Part shown: positions 53,238 to 62,136 of the stretch, in pieces
Layout: each line of letters begins with the position of its first letter
Numbering within the stretch: position 1 is the first letter of the stretch
From: Marinobacter sp. BGYM27
GTDB taxonomy: Bacteria > Pseudomonadota > Gammaproteobacteria > Pseudomonadales > Oleiphilaceae
Length of the DNA: 64,000 nt
Direction: 5' to 3'
Assembly: GCA_025153445.1 (NCBI GenBank)
Contig: JANZNS010000005.1
Coordinates: 423,042 to 487,041, forward strand
Notes under the pieces: generated by a model
Told to the model about the DNA's origin: nothing
Seen by the model: the letters and a program-made list of their open reading frames with translations, nothing else
Databases searched by the model: none
Position numbers and translations under genes: made by a program

Positions 53238-53933
53238 ATGTTCGACAGCATTAAACACTGGCTTGGTCAGCGCAGCGGCGACACATCGTTTGATCACCTG
53301 CCTGTGCCGGAGAAACTGGACGGCCGGCGCCTGGATAGCGTGCGCCTGATCGTGCTTGATCTGGAGACCACCGGACTTAACGTTAACAAGGACGATGTAA
53401 TTGCGATTGGCGCAATCGGCATTGATAACCTGCGGATCCAGTATCGCGACCAGTTTGATCTGATACTCAGGCGGCCTGAACTGGATATCTCGAAAACTGT
53501 ACTCATACACGGCATTGGAAACGAGGCACTCGCCAGTGGCCATGAACTTGAGGACACCCTGAAGCGGTTGCTCGCATGGATGCAGGGAAGCGTCATTCTC
53601 GCCTTTCATGCCGCATTCGATCAGCGTTTTCTGGAAAAGACACTACGCCAGACATTGGGCTACACGAGAAAGCACGAGTGGCTCGATGTCGCTGAAGTGC
53701 TACCCGCCGTTTTCCCTGACGCGCAATTGAAGGACGGGCGCCTGGACAGCTGGATTGAGCACTTCAAGCTGGATATCAGTGAGCGCCATAACGCTGCCGC
53801 TGACGCAATGGCGACCGCCGAACTCGCCCTGATCGCTTTCAACCAAGCCGCAAGGAAAAATGTCGTCACTCTCTCTGGGCTCAACGACAAAGTTCGGTAT
53901 ACCCGCCGCCTGAAGCACATCCAGAGTCAGTGA
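53238..53933 (+). CDS. DEDDh 3'-5' exonuclease, DnaQ/PolC-like
   Basis: 231 residues. The Exo motifs are all present: LDLETTGLNVNKDD (Exo I, Asp and Glu), FHAAFDQRFLE (Exo II Asp) and HNAAADAMATAEL (Exo III, His and Asp). Related to the epsilon proofreading subunit but lacking its alpha-binding C-terminal tail, so more likely a stand-alone exonuclease. Linked to the DUF294 gene by 17 bases. The same pair precedes acetate permease genes in several gammaproteobacteria, as far as I recall. Confidence 0.88.
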   Translation: MFDSIKHWLGQRSGDTSFDHLPVPEKLDGRRLDSVRLIVLDLETTGLNVNKDDVIAIGAIGIDNLRIQYRDQFDLILRRPELDISKTVLIHGIGNEALASGHELEDTLKRLLAWMQGSVILAFHAAFDQRFLEKTLRQTLGYTRKHEWLDVAEVLPAVFPDAQLKDGRLDSWIEHFKLDISERHNAAADAMATAELALIAFNQAARKNVVTLSGLNDKVRYTRRLKHIQSQ

Positions 53934-54090
53934 TTCCCCTCCCGCCTCGCCGCCTCTCGAAATGCTCCGCACCAGATGCAGCGCTGACATGAGCAAGCTG
54001 CTCCATTTACATGAAAATTAGACTATTTGCCAATATCTATAAACGCTTTCCTGCGTAAAGTCTGATAGTGGGTACAGATGAAATACATAC

Positions 54091-54156
54091 ATGAATAACA
54101 ATAGATCTTCTGAGGACTCACCTACCGAAGCTCAAGCTCAAGCTCAAGCTCAATAA
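54091..54156 (+). CDS. Possible 21-residue leader ORF with GCTCAA tandem repeats
   Basis: ATG 54091 to TAA 54156. It starts MNNNRSSEDSPTE and ends in four Ala-Gln pairs, encoded by four tandem GCTCAA hexamers (54130-54153). It stops 21 bases before the DUF4212 start. No good ribosome site precedes it. It may be a leader peptide of the symporter operon or a non-coding tract. Confidence 0.3.
   Translation: MNNNRSSEDSPTEAQAQAQAQ
54130..54153 (+). repeat. Tandem hexanucleotide (GCTCAA)4
   Basis: Four perfect copies of GCTCAA directly upstream of the DUF4212 gene. Six-base units preserve reading frame, so copy-number change would alter spacing or an Ala-Gln peptide without a frameshift. Confidence 0.9.
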
Positions 54157-54177
54157 CAAGAAACCTGGAGCGCTGCT

Positions 54178-54441
54178 ATGTCGCAACATTCTGAAAATGC
54201 AGAGAAATACTGGAAGGCGAACCTTCGCCTGATTATCGGAAGCCTGTGTGTCTGGGCCTTCGTCTCTTACGGATGTGGAATACTCTTCCGTCCTCTGTTG
54301 TCCGGGATTGCTGTGGGAGGAACCGACCTCGGTTTCTGGTTTGCCCAACAGGGTTCAATCCTGACGTTTATCGTTCTGATCTTCTTCTACGCCTGGAGAA
54401 TGAACAAACTCGATAAACAATTCGGACTGGACGAGGAGTAA
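54178..54441 (+). CDS. DUF4212 small subunit of sodium/substrate symporter
   Basis: 87 residues, two membrane helices (about 20-42 and 58-75). The pattern YWKANLRLIIGSLCVWAFVSYGCGILF ... GFWFAQQGSILTFIVLIFFYAWRMN(K) defines DUF4212. These small proteins are always found before SSS-family symporters of the VC_2705 type and are presumed to be an accessory subunit. GGAG precedes the ATG. Five bases separate it from the symporter gene. Confidence 0.93.
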   Translation: MSQHSENAEKYWKANLRLIIGSLCVWAFVSYGCGILFRPLLSGIAVGGTDLGFWFAQQGSILTFIVLIFFYAWRMNKLDKQFGLDEE

Positions 54442-54446
54442 GCCTG

Positions 54447-56213
54447 ATGAGCCAATTTGCTGTTAACCTGATATTTGTCGGCGGCTCGTTCGCCCTCTAT
54501 ATCGCCATTGCTATCTGGGCGAAAGCCGGTAGCACCAAAGACTTCTACGTCGCCGGCGGCGGTGTACACCCTATCACCAACGGCATGGCCATTGGTGCAG
54601 ACTGGATGTCAGCGGCATCCTTCATCTCCATGGCGGGTCTGATTGCGGCCGGCGGTTACGCCAACTCAACCTTCCTGATGGGCTGGACCGGTGGCTATGT
54701 GCTTCTGGCCATGCTGCTTGCACCTTATCTTCGGAAGTTCGGCAAATTCACCGTTCCGGAATTTATCGGTGATCGCTTCTACAGCAAGAACGCGCGCTTT
54801 GTCGCCGTTGCCTGCCTTATCGTGGCGTCAGTCACCTACGTTATCGGCCAGATGGCCGGTGCCGGGGTTGCTTTCTCACGCTTTCTTGAAGTCGACAGCA
54901 CCACCGGCCTGATTATCGCGGCGATTGTTGTCTTCATCTACGCGGTTCTGGGCGGCATGAAAGGCATCACCTACACTCAGGTTGCCCAGTACATTGTGCT
55001 GATCATTGCCTACACCATTCCGGCAATTTTCATCTCTCTGCAACTGACCGACACTGCGATTCCGGCCATCGGCCTGTTCTCTACTCACACTGAATCCGGC
55101 CTGCCACTGCTGCAGAAACTGGACGAAGTCATTACGGCTCTGGGTTTCCAGGATTACACGGCGGATGTTGATAACAAACTCAACATGGTGCTGTTCACCC
55201 TGACTTTGATGATCGGTACTGCCGGTCTGCCTCACGTCATCATCCGCTTCTTCACTGTGCCAAAAGTTGCCGACGCACGCTGGTCAGCAGGCTGGGCGCT
55301 GGTATTCATCGCATTGCTGTACCTGACAGCACCGGCTGTTGCTTCAATGGCTCGATTGAACCTGATGACAACCATCTACCCTGATGGTCCAACCAGTCAG
55401 CCAATCGAATATGAAGCGCGTCCGGACTGGGTGAAGGCATGGGAAGAAACCGGCCTGATCACGTATGAGGACAAGAACAGCAACGGGCGTATCGAGCTGT
55501 ACAACGATTCACCAGAGTTTGAACCCACTGCCACCGCTCGTGGCTGGAAAGGCAACGAGCTAGTCGTCAACCGTGACATTCTGGTTCTCGCCAACCCTGA
55601 AATCGCCAATCTGCCAAGTTGGGTTATTGGTCTGATCGCAGCGGGCGGCCTTGCGGCGGCGCTATCGACGGCAGCAGGTCTGTTGCTCGCGATATCGTCA
55701 TCCGTGAGTCACGACCTGATAAAGGGCGCGATAAAACCGGATATCAGTGAGAAAGGCGAGTTGATGGCGGCGCGGATTACCATGTCTGTGGCGATCGTGG
55801 TGGCCACCTATCTCGGGGCCAACCCGCCGGGATTCGCGGCTCAGGTTGTGGCACTGGCGTTCGGTATCGCAGCGGCATCGCTCTTCCCTGCCCTGATGAT
55901 GGGTATTTTCTCCAAGCGTGTGAACAACAAAGGCGCGGTAGCCGGTATGCTGTCAGGCCTGATCTTCACACTGGTCTATATCTTCATCTTCCTGGGCTGG
56001 TTCTTCATTCCCGGAACCAACAACCTCGCCAACACACCGGATAACTGGTTGCTTGGCATTTCTCCACTCTCTATCGGTGCGGTCGGTGCGTTGATTAACT
56101 TCATCGTTGCCTTCGCAGTCTCTTCAGCTACTGAAGAGCCACCTATCGAGATTCAGGAATTGGTTGAAAGCGTTCGCTACCCACGCGGCGCTGGAAGTGC
56201 AAGCAATCACTGA
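54447..56213 (+). CDS. Sodium:solute symporter, VC_2705 subfamily (acetate/monocarboxylate type)
   Basis: 588 residues with the SSS/SLC5 fold of about 13 helices. SSS features include DFYVAGGGVHPITNGMAIGADWMSAASF and GGLAAALSTAAGLLLAISSSVSHD. It is related to the ActP acetate permease. An extra soluble insertion (about 305-385) between helices contains DKNSNGRIEL, an EF-hand-like calcium-loop pattern. The substrate is inferred as acetate or a similar short acid from subfamily and from the MxtR/CrbS-like kinase downstream. Confidence 0.92.
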   Translation: MSQFAVNLIFVGGSFALYIAIAIWAKAGSTKDFYVAGGGVHPITNGMAIGADWMSAASFISMAGLIAAGGYANSTFLMGWTGGYVLLAMLLAPYLRKFGKFTVPEFIGDRFYSKNARFVAVACLIVASVTYVIGQMAGAGVAFSRFLEVDSTTGLIIAAIVVFIYAVLGGMKGITYTQVAQYIVLIIAYTIPAIFISLQLTDTAIPAIGLFSTHTESGLPLLQKLDEVITALGFQDYTADVDNKLNMVLFTLTLMIGTAGLPHVIIRFFTVPKVADARWSAGWALVFIALLYLTAPAVASMARLNLMTTIYPDGPTSQPIEYEARPDWVKAWEETGLITYEDKNSNGRIELYNDSPEFEPTATARGWKGNELVVNRDILVLANPEIANLPSWVIGLIAAGGLAAALSTAAGLLLAISSSVSHDLIKGAIKPDISEKGELMAARITMSVAIVVATYLGANPPGFAAQVVALAFGIAAASLFPALMMGIFSKRVNNKGAVAGMLSGLIFTLVYIFIFLGWFFIPGTNNLANTPDNWLLGISPLSIGAVGALINFIVAFAVSSATEEPPIEIQELVESVRYPRGAGSASNH

Positions 56214-56262
56214 TCCATAATGTAGCTCGCGACGGTCTCCGGACTGTTAACAGCGAACTCCG

Positions 56263-56294
56263 ACGGGCTTCCTCATGGGGAAGCCCGTTTTTTT
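56263..56294 (+). terminator. Intrinsic terminator after the symporter gene
   Basis: ACGGGCTTCC (56263-56272) and GGAAGCCCGT (56279-56288) form a 10-bp stem followed by seven T. It separates the symporter pair from the downstream signalling genes. Confidence 0.95.
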
Positions 56295-56306
56295 AAGGGA
56301 AACAAA

Positions 56307-56810
56307 ATGTTCTGGAATTTTGTCGCAACCGTGTTTTGTGGTTTGGGCGCTGCGGGTATCGCTTTTGGTATTCGGGCCATCACCCGGAAAAAAGCACCCA
56401 AGTGGATTATTCCGGTATTTGCCGGGCTGGGGATGATGGGCTTTCTCGTTCAGGGGGAATATACCTGGTTCGACCTCAAACAATCACAGCTGCCTGAAGG
56501 CTCGGTCGTCGTTTCCAAGGAAGAGTCACGGATTATCTGGCGGCCCTGGAGTCTTTTTGTGCCGCAGGTAACAAGTTTCACGGTACTTGATACCGACAAT
56601 ATTTCGCAGGAGCCAGGCGATGGCCATGTGGTCAGCTTTTACCTTTATCGTTTCGAAAAATCCTACGTTGATTCCGTTTCAGATAAAGTCTACCTCTTGA
56701 ACTGCGACAACCTGCAACTGGTGCCTCTGGATGAAAACCGCAAGGCCAGCATGAAGCAACTCCGGCAGCTGTCGAAGGACGATCCGCTTTTGAAAGCGGC
56801 CTGTGGCTGA
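56307..56810 (+). CDS. Hypothetical membrane protein
   Basis: 167 residues. Two N-terminal helices (about 2-24 and 33-50) and a soluble C-terminal domain of about 115 residues with many aromatic and charged residues. No family recognised. AAGGGA precedes the ATG. It comes immediately after the terminator and 69 bases before the hybrid kinase gene on the same strand, so it may be co-expressed with the kinase. Confidence 0.7.
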   Translation: MFWNFVATVFCGLGAAGIAFGIRAITRKKAPKWIIPVFAGLGMMGFLVQGEYTWFDLKQSQLPEGSVVVSKEESRIIWRPWSLFVPQVTSFTVLDTDNISQEPGDGHVVSFYLYRFEKSYVDSVSDKVYLLNCDNLQLVPLDENRKASMKQLRQLSKDDPLLKAACG

Positions 56811-56879
56811 ACAACTGAATCCGATAATCACCCTGCGGCATCGCCAGAAGTCTGGTCACGCCGCAATAACATCTGAATC

Positions 56880-59800
56880 GTGGGAACGCTGTATATGCTG
56901 AGTGGCTGGTTACTGGGCCTCATTTCCATCACCTACATATCGTTGCTATTCACGATTGCCTGGGCTGGCGACCGCCACCCCGGGCTCTACCGCAAGCGCA
57001 TTGCCCGCACGCACATATACGCGCTATCGCTGGCTGTCTATTTTACTTCCTGGACTTTCTACGGTGCGGTAGGACGCGCAACCCAGGAAGGCATCGGGTT
57101 TCTTCCGATTTATCTCGGTCCGCTGCTGGTGTTCGTGTTCGGCTCTACGTTGCTCCGTCGCATTATTTACATCAGCAAACGCAATAACAGTACGTCGATT
57201 GCCGATTTCATTGCGTCACGCTATGGCAAATCCCAATCATTGGCTGCCATGATCGCGGCTATTGCGCTGATTGGCAGCGTTCCCTATATCGCACTGCAGC
57301 TCAAAGCGATCGCAATGGGCTTCAACGTCCTATCGAGCAATGGCGACTCTCATAGTGTGCTTACCCAGGCGGCCTGGGGCGACTCAGCCTGGTATATCAC
57401 TTTGGTCCTGGCGGTCTTTACTGTTCTGTTTGGCACACGGCATCTGGAGTCAACCGAGCACCATCGCGGCATGATTCAAGCGGTTGCCTTTGAGTCGATC
57501 ATCAAGCTGGTGGCCTTTGTCGCGGTTGGCCTTTTTGTGGGATACGGCCTCTACGACGGTTTCGGCGATCTGTTCACCCAGATCAGCGATGCCAACCTTA
57601 TCGGCACACTGACAACCGATAGTTTTAACCCGGTATCCTTCGTCACCCAGACACTGATATCCATGCTCGCCATTATCTGCTTGCCCCGACAGTTCCATGT
57701 CACCGTCGTCGAAAATACGGACCATCGGGATCTGGATACCGCACGCTGGGCGATGCCCGCCTATCTGATCATTGCCAGCGCCTTCGTGTTACCTATCGCC
57801 GGTGCGGGTCTCCTTGCCGCCAACGCCGGTACAACAAATCCCGACATACTGATCCTCAGCCTGCCGATAGAGGCGGGTCAACAGTGGCTTGCCGTACTGG
57901 CGTTCCTGGGCGGCGGATCGGCTGCTGCGGCCATGGTTATTGTCTGCTCGGTCGCTATTGCGACCATGGTCAGCAACGAAATCATCATGCCGGCGCTGTT
58001 GAAGTTCTTCCGGCCGAGAATGAATCGGCGCGGCGATCTGAGCTACCTGCTGCTGGTCATTCGTCGGGTAGCCATCTTTGTGGTGTTGATGATTGCCTAC
58101 GGGTTTTACCGGCTGGCCGGAGCAGACTACAGCCTGACAGCCTTCGGGCTGCTCTCCTTTGCCGCTGCTGCCCAGTTTGGGCCCGCGCTGATTGGCGGTA
58201 TCGTCTGGCGAAGAGGCAACCATACCGGTGCCGTCTGGGGCCTCGCCGTCGGCTTTCTGCTGTGGTGTTACACACTCGTTATACCGGCGCTCACGTCAAC
58301 CGGCTGGCTAAGCGATACGCTGATTGAAAGCGGTCTCTGGGGTCTGAGCTGGACACGGCCCACTGCATTGTTTGGACTGGAGCTCGATCAGATCAGTCAT
58401 GGCATTATCTGGAGCCTTGGCAGCAACATCCTTTTATACATCGTGCTTTCGCTGCTGACGCGTCAACGCGTCCGCGAGAAAATACAGATCGCCTCCTTTT
58501 TCCATGATCCCGAACCCAAGGCTGAAACGCCGCACCAGCAGGCCTGGGAAGGCGAAGTCATGACAGCTGACCTGAAAGCGCTTGCTGACAGGTTTATGGG
58601 CGACGAGCGTGCAGAGTCGCTTTTCCGCAATTACGAACGTCGCAACGCCATACGCCTGTCACCGCACAAGGCGGCCAGCACTCACCTGATGAAATACGTC
58701 GAACGCCAACTGGCCTCCGTCATTGGTGCCTCAACCGCCAGGGTGGTGCTGGAATCGACACTGACTGGCCGGGACATGCAGATCGAGGATGTGGTCAGCA
58801 TTGTCGATGAAGCGTCTCAGGCAATGACGTTCAGCCGGGAACTGCTCCAGTCAGCCATTGAGAACATCAGTCTGGGTGTTACGGTCGTCAATCGGCAGCA
58901 ACAGCTTGTAGTGTGGAATCGACGGTATCTGGAAATGTTTACCTACCCCAGAGGCTTTGTCCGGGCCGGGCGGCCATCCAGCGATCTCATCCGTTACAGT
59001 ATGGTGACCACCAACCTGCCCGCACGAAAGGTCGATGCAATTGTTGATGAGCGTATGCACTGCATGCAGAAGGGCCTGCCCTTTTCAGATGAGCAGCACC
59101 GCCCGGATGGCACTGTCCTTCAGTTGGAGGGTAGCCCGATTCCGGGAGGCGGCTACGTCACCACGTTCCAGAACATCACACCCATGCGCCGCACGGAGCA
59201 GGCGCTCAAAGAAACCAACATCTACCTGGAGCAGCGGGTCAAGGAACGCACCCAGGAACTTCAGGTTCTGAATGAACAGTTACTGAAAGCCAAATCGGTT
59301 GCAGAGCAGGCCAACCAGAGCAAAACCCGCTTTCTGGCATCTGCGAGCCATGACTTGCTGCAACCCCTCAATGCCGCACGACTATTCAGTTCAGCACTTG
59401 CCGGCAAGGCGATGGAAGGCGAAACCAAGGTTCTGGTCGACCACATCGACAGCTCTCTCGAAGCGGCTGAAGAGCTCATCAGCACCCTGCTCGACATATC
59501 CAAACTGGATGCCGGTGCACTGGAACCCAATCTCTCCAGCTTTCCTGTCAGCGACTTGCTGAAGCATCTGGCAACGGAATTTTCCGCTATTGCACATGAC
59601 CAGTCACTTGAGCTCAGCATGGTGCCCAGCACAGCCTGGGTGCACACAGATCCTCAGTTGTTACGGCGGGTCATCCAGAACTTTCTCTCCAATGCTATGC
59701 GCTATACCCCTACAGGCCGGATACTGCTCGGTTGCAGAAGACTGAAAGGCTATGTGCGTATCGAGGTATGGGACACCGGACCTGGCATTCCACAGGACAA

Positions 59801-60410
59801 ACTGGAGCAGATATTTGAAGAGTTTCGACGGCTCCACCAATCCGGCGACCAGAAAGGGCTTGGCCTTGGCCTGGCAATTGTTGACCGGATCAGCACCATG
59901 CTGGGCCACCCGGTACATGTTCGCTCCAAGCAGGGCCAAGGCAGCATGTTCAGTATAACCGTACCAAGTGCGGAACCTATCGCACAGGAGCCTCAGACCG
60001 CGGGTAAGGCAGCCTCATCGCGTGGGCTGTCCAACCTGAAAGATCTGTCAGTGCTCTGTATCGATAATGACGAGAATATACTGGACGGCATGATTGCGTT
60101 GCTCAACAATTGGGGCTGTACGGTGACGCCCGCGCGCAGTCTCGAAGCGGCTCAGGCGGCACTTTGCGGCACTGTGCCGGACATCATTCTTGCTGACTAT
60201 CAACTCGATGACGACAAGAACGGTCTTGATGCGATGAATGCGCTCATCAAAGACTTTGGCAAGCCGGTTCCGGGCATTCTGATCACCGGGTATATGGGTG
60301 AAGAAGTCAGAGCTGAAACCCTGAAGCTGGGCTATCAGATTCTTTATAAGCCAGTAAAACCGGCAGCTCTGCGGGCGATGGTCAATAAACAGCTCAAACA
60401 GAAGCGGTAG
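56880..60410 (+). CDS. SSS-domain hybrid sensor histidine kinase, MxtR/CrbS-like
   Basis: 1176 residues. The N-terminal transporter-like SSS domain has about 13 helices (about 1-540; FTSWTFYGAVGRATQEGIGF and ISKRNNSTSIADFIASRYGK). A PAS domain follows (about 660-770; ENISLGVTVVNRQQQLVVWN), then a coiled coil, a HisKA site FLASASHDLLQPLNAARLF (His phosphosite), and HATPase_c with NFLSNAMRYTP, DTGPGIP and GLGLGLAI. The C-terminal REC domain has CIDNDE, ADYQLDDDKNG and YKPVKP. Length and order match MxtR (Pseudomonas) and CrbS (Vibrio), which control acetate use through the LuxR-type ErdR/CrbR; no such regulator is adjacent. Starts at GTG 56880; the ATG at 56895 is an alternative. Confidence 0.92.
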   Translation: MGTLYMLSGWLLGLISITYISLLFTIAWAGDRHPGLYRKRIARTHIYALSLAVYFTSWTFYGAVGRATQEGIGFLPIYLGPLLVFVFGSTLLRRIIYISKRNNSTSIADFIASRYGKSQSLAAMIAAIALIGSVPYIALQLKAIAMGFNVLSSNGDSHSVLTQAAWGDSAWYITLVLAVFTVLFGTRHLESTEHHRGMIQAVAFESIIKLVAFVAVGLFVGYGLYDGFGDLFTQISDANLIGTLTTDSFNPVSFVTQTLISMLAIICLPRQFHVTVVENTDHRDLDTARWAMPAYLIIASAFVLPIAGAGLLAANAGTTNPDILILSLPIEAGQQWLAVLAFLGGGSAAAAMVIVCSVAIATMVSNEIIMPALLKFFRPRMNRRGDLSYLLLVIRRVAIFVVLMIAYGFYRLAGADYSLTAFGLLSFAAAAQFGPALIGGIVWRRGNHTGAVWGLAVGFLLWCYTLVIPALTSTGWLSDTLIESGLWGLSWTRPTALFGLELDQISHGIIWSLGSNILLYIVLSLLTRQRVREKIQIASFFHDPEPKAETPHQQAWEGEVMTADLKALADRFMGDERAESLFRNYERRNAIRLSPHKAASTHLMKYVERQLASVIGASTARVVLESTLTGRDMQIEDVVSIVDEASQAMTFSRELLQSAIENISLGVTVVNRQQQLVVWNRRYLEMFTYPRGFVRAGRPSSDLIRYSMVTTNLPARKVDAIVDERMHCMQKGLPFSDEQHRPDGTVLQLEGSPIPGGGYVTTFQNITPMRRTEQALKETNIYLEQRVKERTQELQVLNEQLLKAKSVAEQANQSKTRFLASASHDLLQPLNAARLFSSALAGKAMEGETKVLVDHIDSSLEAAEELISTLLDISKLDAGALEPNLSSFPVSDLLKHLATEFSAIAHDQSLELSMVPSTAWVHTDPQLLRRVIQNFLSNAMRYTPTGRILLGCRRLKGYVRIEVWDTGPGIPQDKLEQIFEEFRRLHQSGDQKGLGLGLAIVDRISTMLGHPVHVRSKQGQGSMFSITVPSAEPIAQEPQTAGKAASSRGLSNLKDLSVLCIDNDENILDGMIALLNNWGCTVTPARSLEAAQAALCGTVPDIILADYQLDDDKNGLDAMNALIKDFGKPVPGILITGYMGEEVRAETLKLGYQILYKPVKPAALRAMVNKQLKQKR

Positions 60411-60483
60411 CAGCAGAGCCTTTTAACAACGGCTCAATTCAACCGCCACCCACTTGCTCAATTTCGCGAAAGTCATCAGCACA

Positions 60484-62136
60484 ATGACAACAGCTGCCCG
60501 AAACAAGAACGCCAAGATTCCGGCTATTGAGAAGCTTCGCTTTCTGATCATCGACGATTTCGAAAGTTTCCGGCTTTCGATGCGCCAGATCCTACGCTCA
60601 TTGGGGGCCGAGCACATAGAGGTCTGCGGCAACGGCGCCACCGCCCTCCAGCGTTGTACCTACGAGAACTTCGACGTTGTTCTGTGTGACTTCAATCTGG
60701 GCACGGGCAAGAACGGCCAGCACGTACTTGAAGAGCTTCGCCATCGCAAATTGATCAAGTGCACATCGCTTTTCATTATGGTCACCGCTGAAACATCCAA
60801 GGAAATGGTCATGGGTGCACGGGAACATCAGCCCGACGCCTATCTGAGCAAACCCATTAACCAGGCCATGATGGCTCAACGCATGAGCGCACTGATTTTG
60901 CAGCGCACCACTCTCGCGCCGATAAACCGGGAAATTGAACTTGAAAACTTCCCGGCGGCGGTATCACTTTGCGTCCAGATGCTGCCCCAGCAACCCCGTT
61001 ACAAGACCTGGATACTGAAAACCCTGTCTGATCTCTACTTCCGGATGGGTGATTTCAATCATGCCCGACAGGTTTGCGAAGACGTCTTACAGGTACGGGA
61101 TATCCCCTGGGCCCGACTGGGGCTTGCCAACACCTACATTGCCGAGCAGCGTTACGATGAGGCCAGTAGCATTCTCCAATCGCTGATTGCCAACCAGCCG
61201 GACTATGTTGAAGCCTACGACGCCTTCGCCAGATCACTTGCGGCACAAGGTAAACTTGCTGCAGCGCAACGCATTCTGGAACGCGCCGCTGAACGATCCC
61301 CTCACGCTATCTTGCGGCAACAACAACTGGCCAGAATCGCTAGTGACAACCAGGATATCGCAGCCGCATCACAGGCATGGCGACGCACTATCGAGCTTGG
61401 AAAGCATTCAATTCATGACAGCGCCACGCATTATCTTGAACTCGCACGATCACTCAGCGAACTCTGTGAAGATGATGAGAGCGAACACGGACAAGCGCTC
61501 GCATCAGAGGCCAGCACAACCCTGCTAGCGCTCCAGCGCCGGTTCAAAGAGGATCAGAACGCCTGTACCCGGGCCGCACTTATTCAGGCCAGAGTCCATG
61601 CCGGCCAGCAACAAACAGGCGACGCCGAAGCATTGCTTGAAGGTGTGCTCCCGGCAGACCCGGTCAATACGATGGAAACGGATGTCAGCCTTGAGCTCGC
61701 GCAAACCCTGTATGCGCTGAAACGAAGTAGCGAAGCCGAAGCTATCCTTGCAGAGTTGGCGCAACGGCATACAGATGAGCCGGACATTCAGCACAAAATT
61801 GAAGCGTTACTGGATGAACCCGTCAGCTTCAAGAAAAAAATGTCAGCGAGACAGCTCAACAAGCAGGGTATCGCCGCATTCGAGCAGGACAACCCTGAAG
61901 CTGCGGCAAAAGCGTTTCGTGAGGCCCTCACGTTTGTGCCGAACCACGCCGCCCTTAATCTCAATCTGATTCAGGTTCGCCTGAGTCAAGGCGCGGGGAA
62001 ACCGGGCACCAAGGAATGGATTCAAGAGTGCAAAGGCTGCATCGAGGCGCTCAACTCCCTTCCTGATGGTCACCGGCAGTATAAGCGCTTCAGGACATTG
62101 AAGGCGAAAGTTGAGGCGCTATCTGATGACTCATGA
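60484..62136 (+). CDS. Response regulator receiver fused to TPR repeats
   Basis: About 550 residues. The N-terminal REC domain (about 17-140) has the acidic pair Asp24/Asp25, phosphoacceptor Asp69 (VVLCDFNLGTGKNG) and Lys123 (SKP), so phosphorylation is expected. The remaining 400 residues are helical TPR-like repeats (KTLSDLYFRMGDFNHARQV, ANQPDYVEAYDAFARSLAAQ, AFEQDNPEAAAKAFREALTF), i.e. a protein-binding output with no DNA-binding domain. ATG 60484 is chosen over an upstream TTG. It overlaps the following kinase gene by 11 bases. Confidence 0.9.
   Translation: MTTAARNKNAKIPAIEKLRFLIIDDFESFRLSMRQILRSLGAEHIEVCGNGATALQRCTYENFDVVLCDFNLGTGKNGQHVLEELRHRKLIKCTSLFIMVTAETSKEMVMGAREHQPDAYLSKPINQAMMAQRMSALILQRTTLAPINREIELENFPAAVSLCVQMLPQQPRYKTWILKTLSDLYFRMGDFNHARQVCEDVLQVRDIPWARLGLANTYIAEQRYDEASSILQSLIANQPDYVEAYDAFARSLAAQGKLAAAQRILERAAERSPHAILRQQQLARIASDNQDIAAASQAWRRTIELGKHSIHDSATHYLELARSLSELCEDDESEHGQALASEASTTLLALQRRFKEDQNACTRAALIQARVHAGQQQTGDAEALLEGVLPADPVNTMETDVSLELAQTLYALKRSSEAEAILAELAQRHTDEPDIQHKIEALLDEPVSFKKKMSARQLNKQGIAAFEQDNPEAAAKAFREALTFVPNHAALNLNLIQVRLSQGAGKPGTKEWIQECKGCIEALNSLPDGHRQYKRFRTLKAKVEALSDDS

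Noticed and set aside
54118..54348. 76-codon minus-strand frame with repeated Leu-Ser
   Set aside because: The Leu-Ser run is just the complement of the GCTCAA repeat, and the frame is antisense to the DUF4212 gene.
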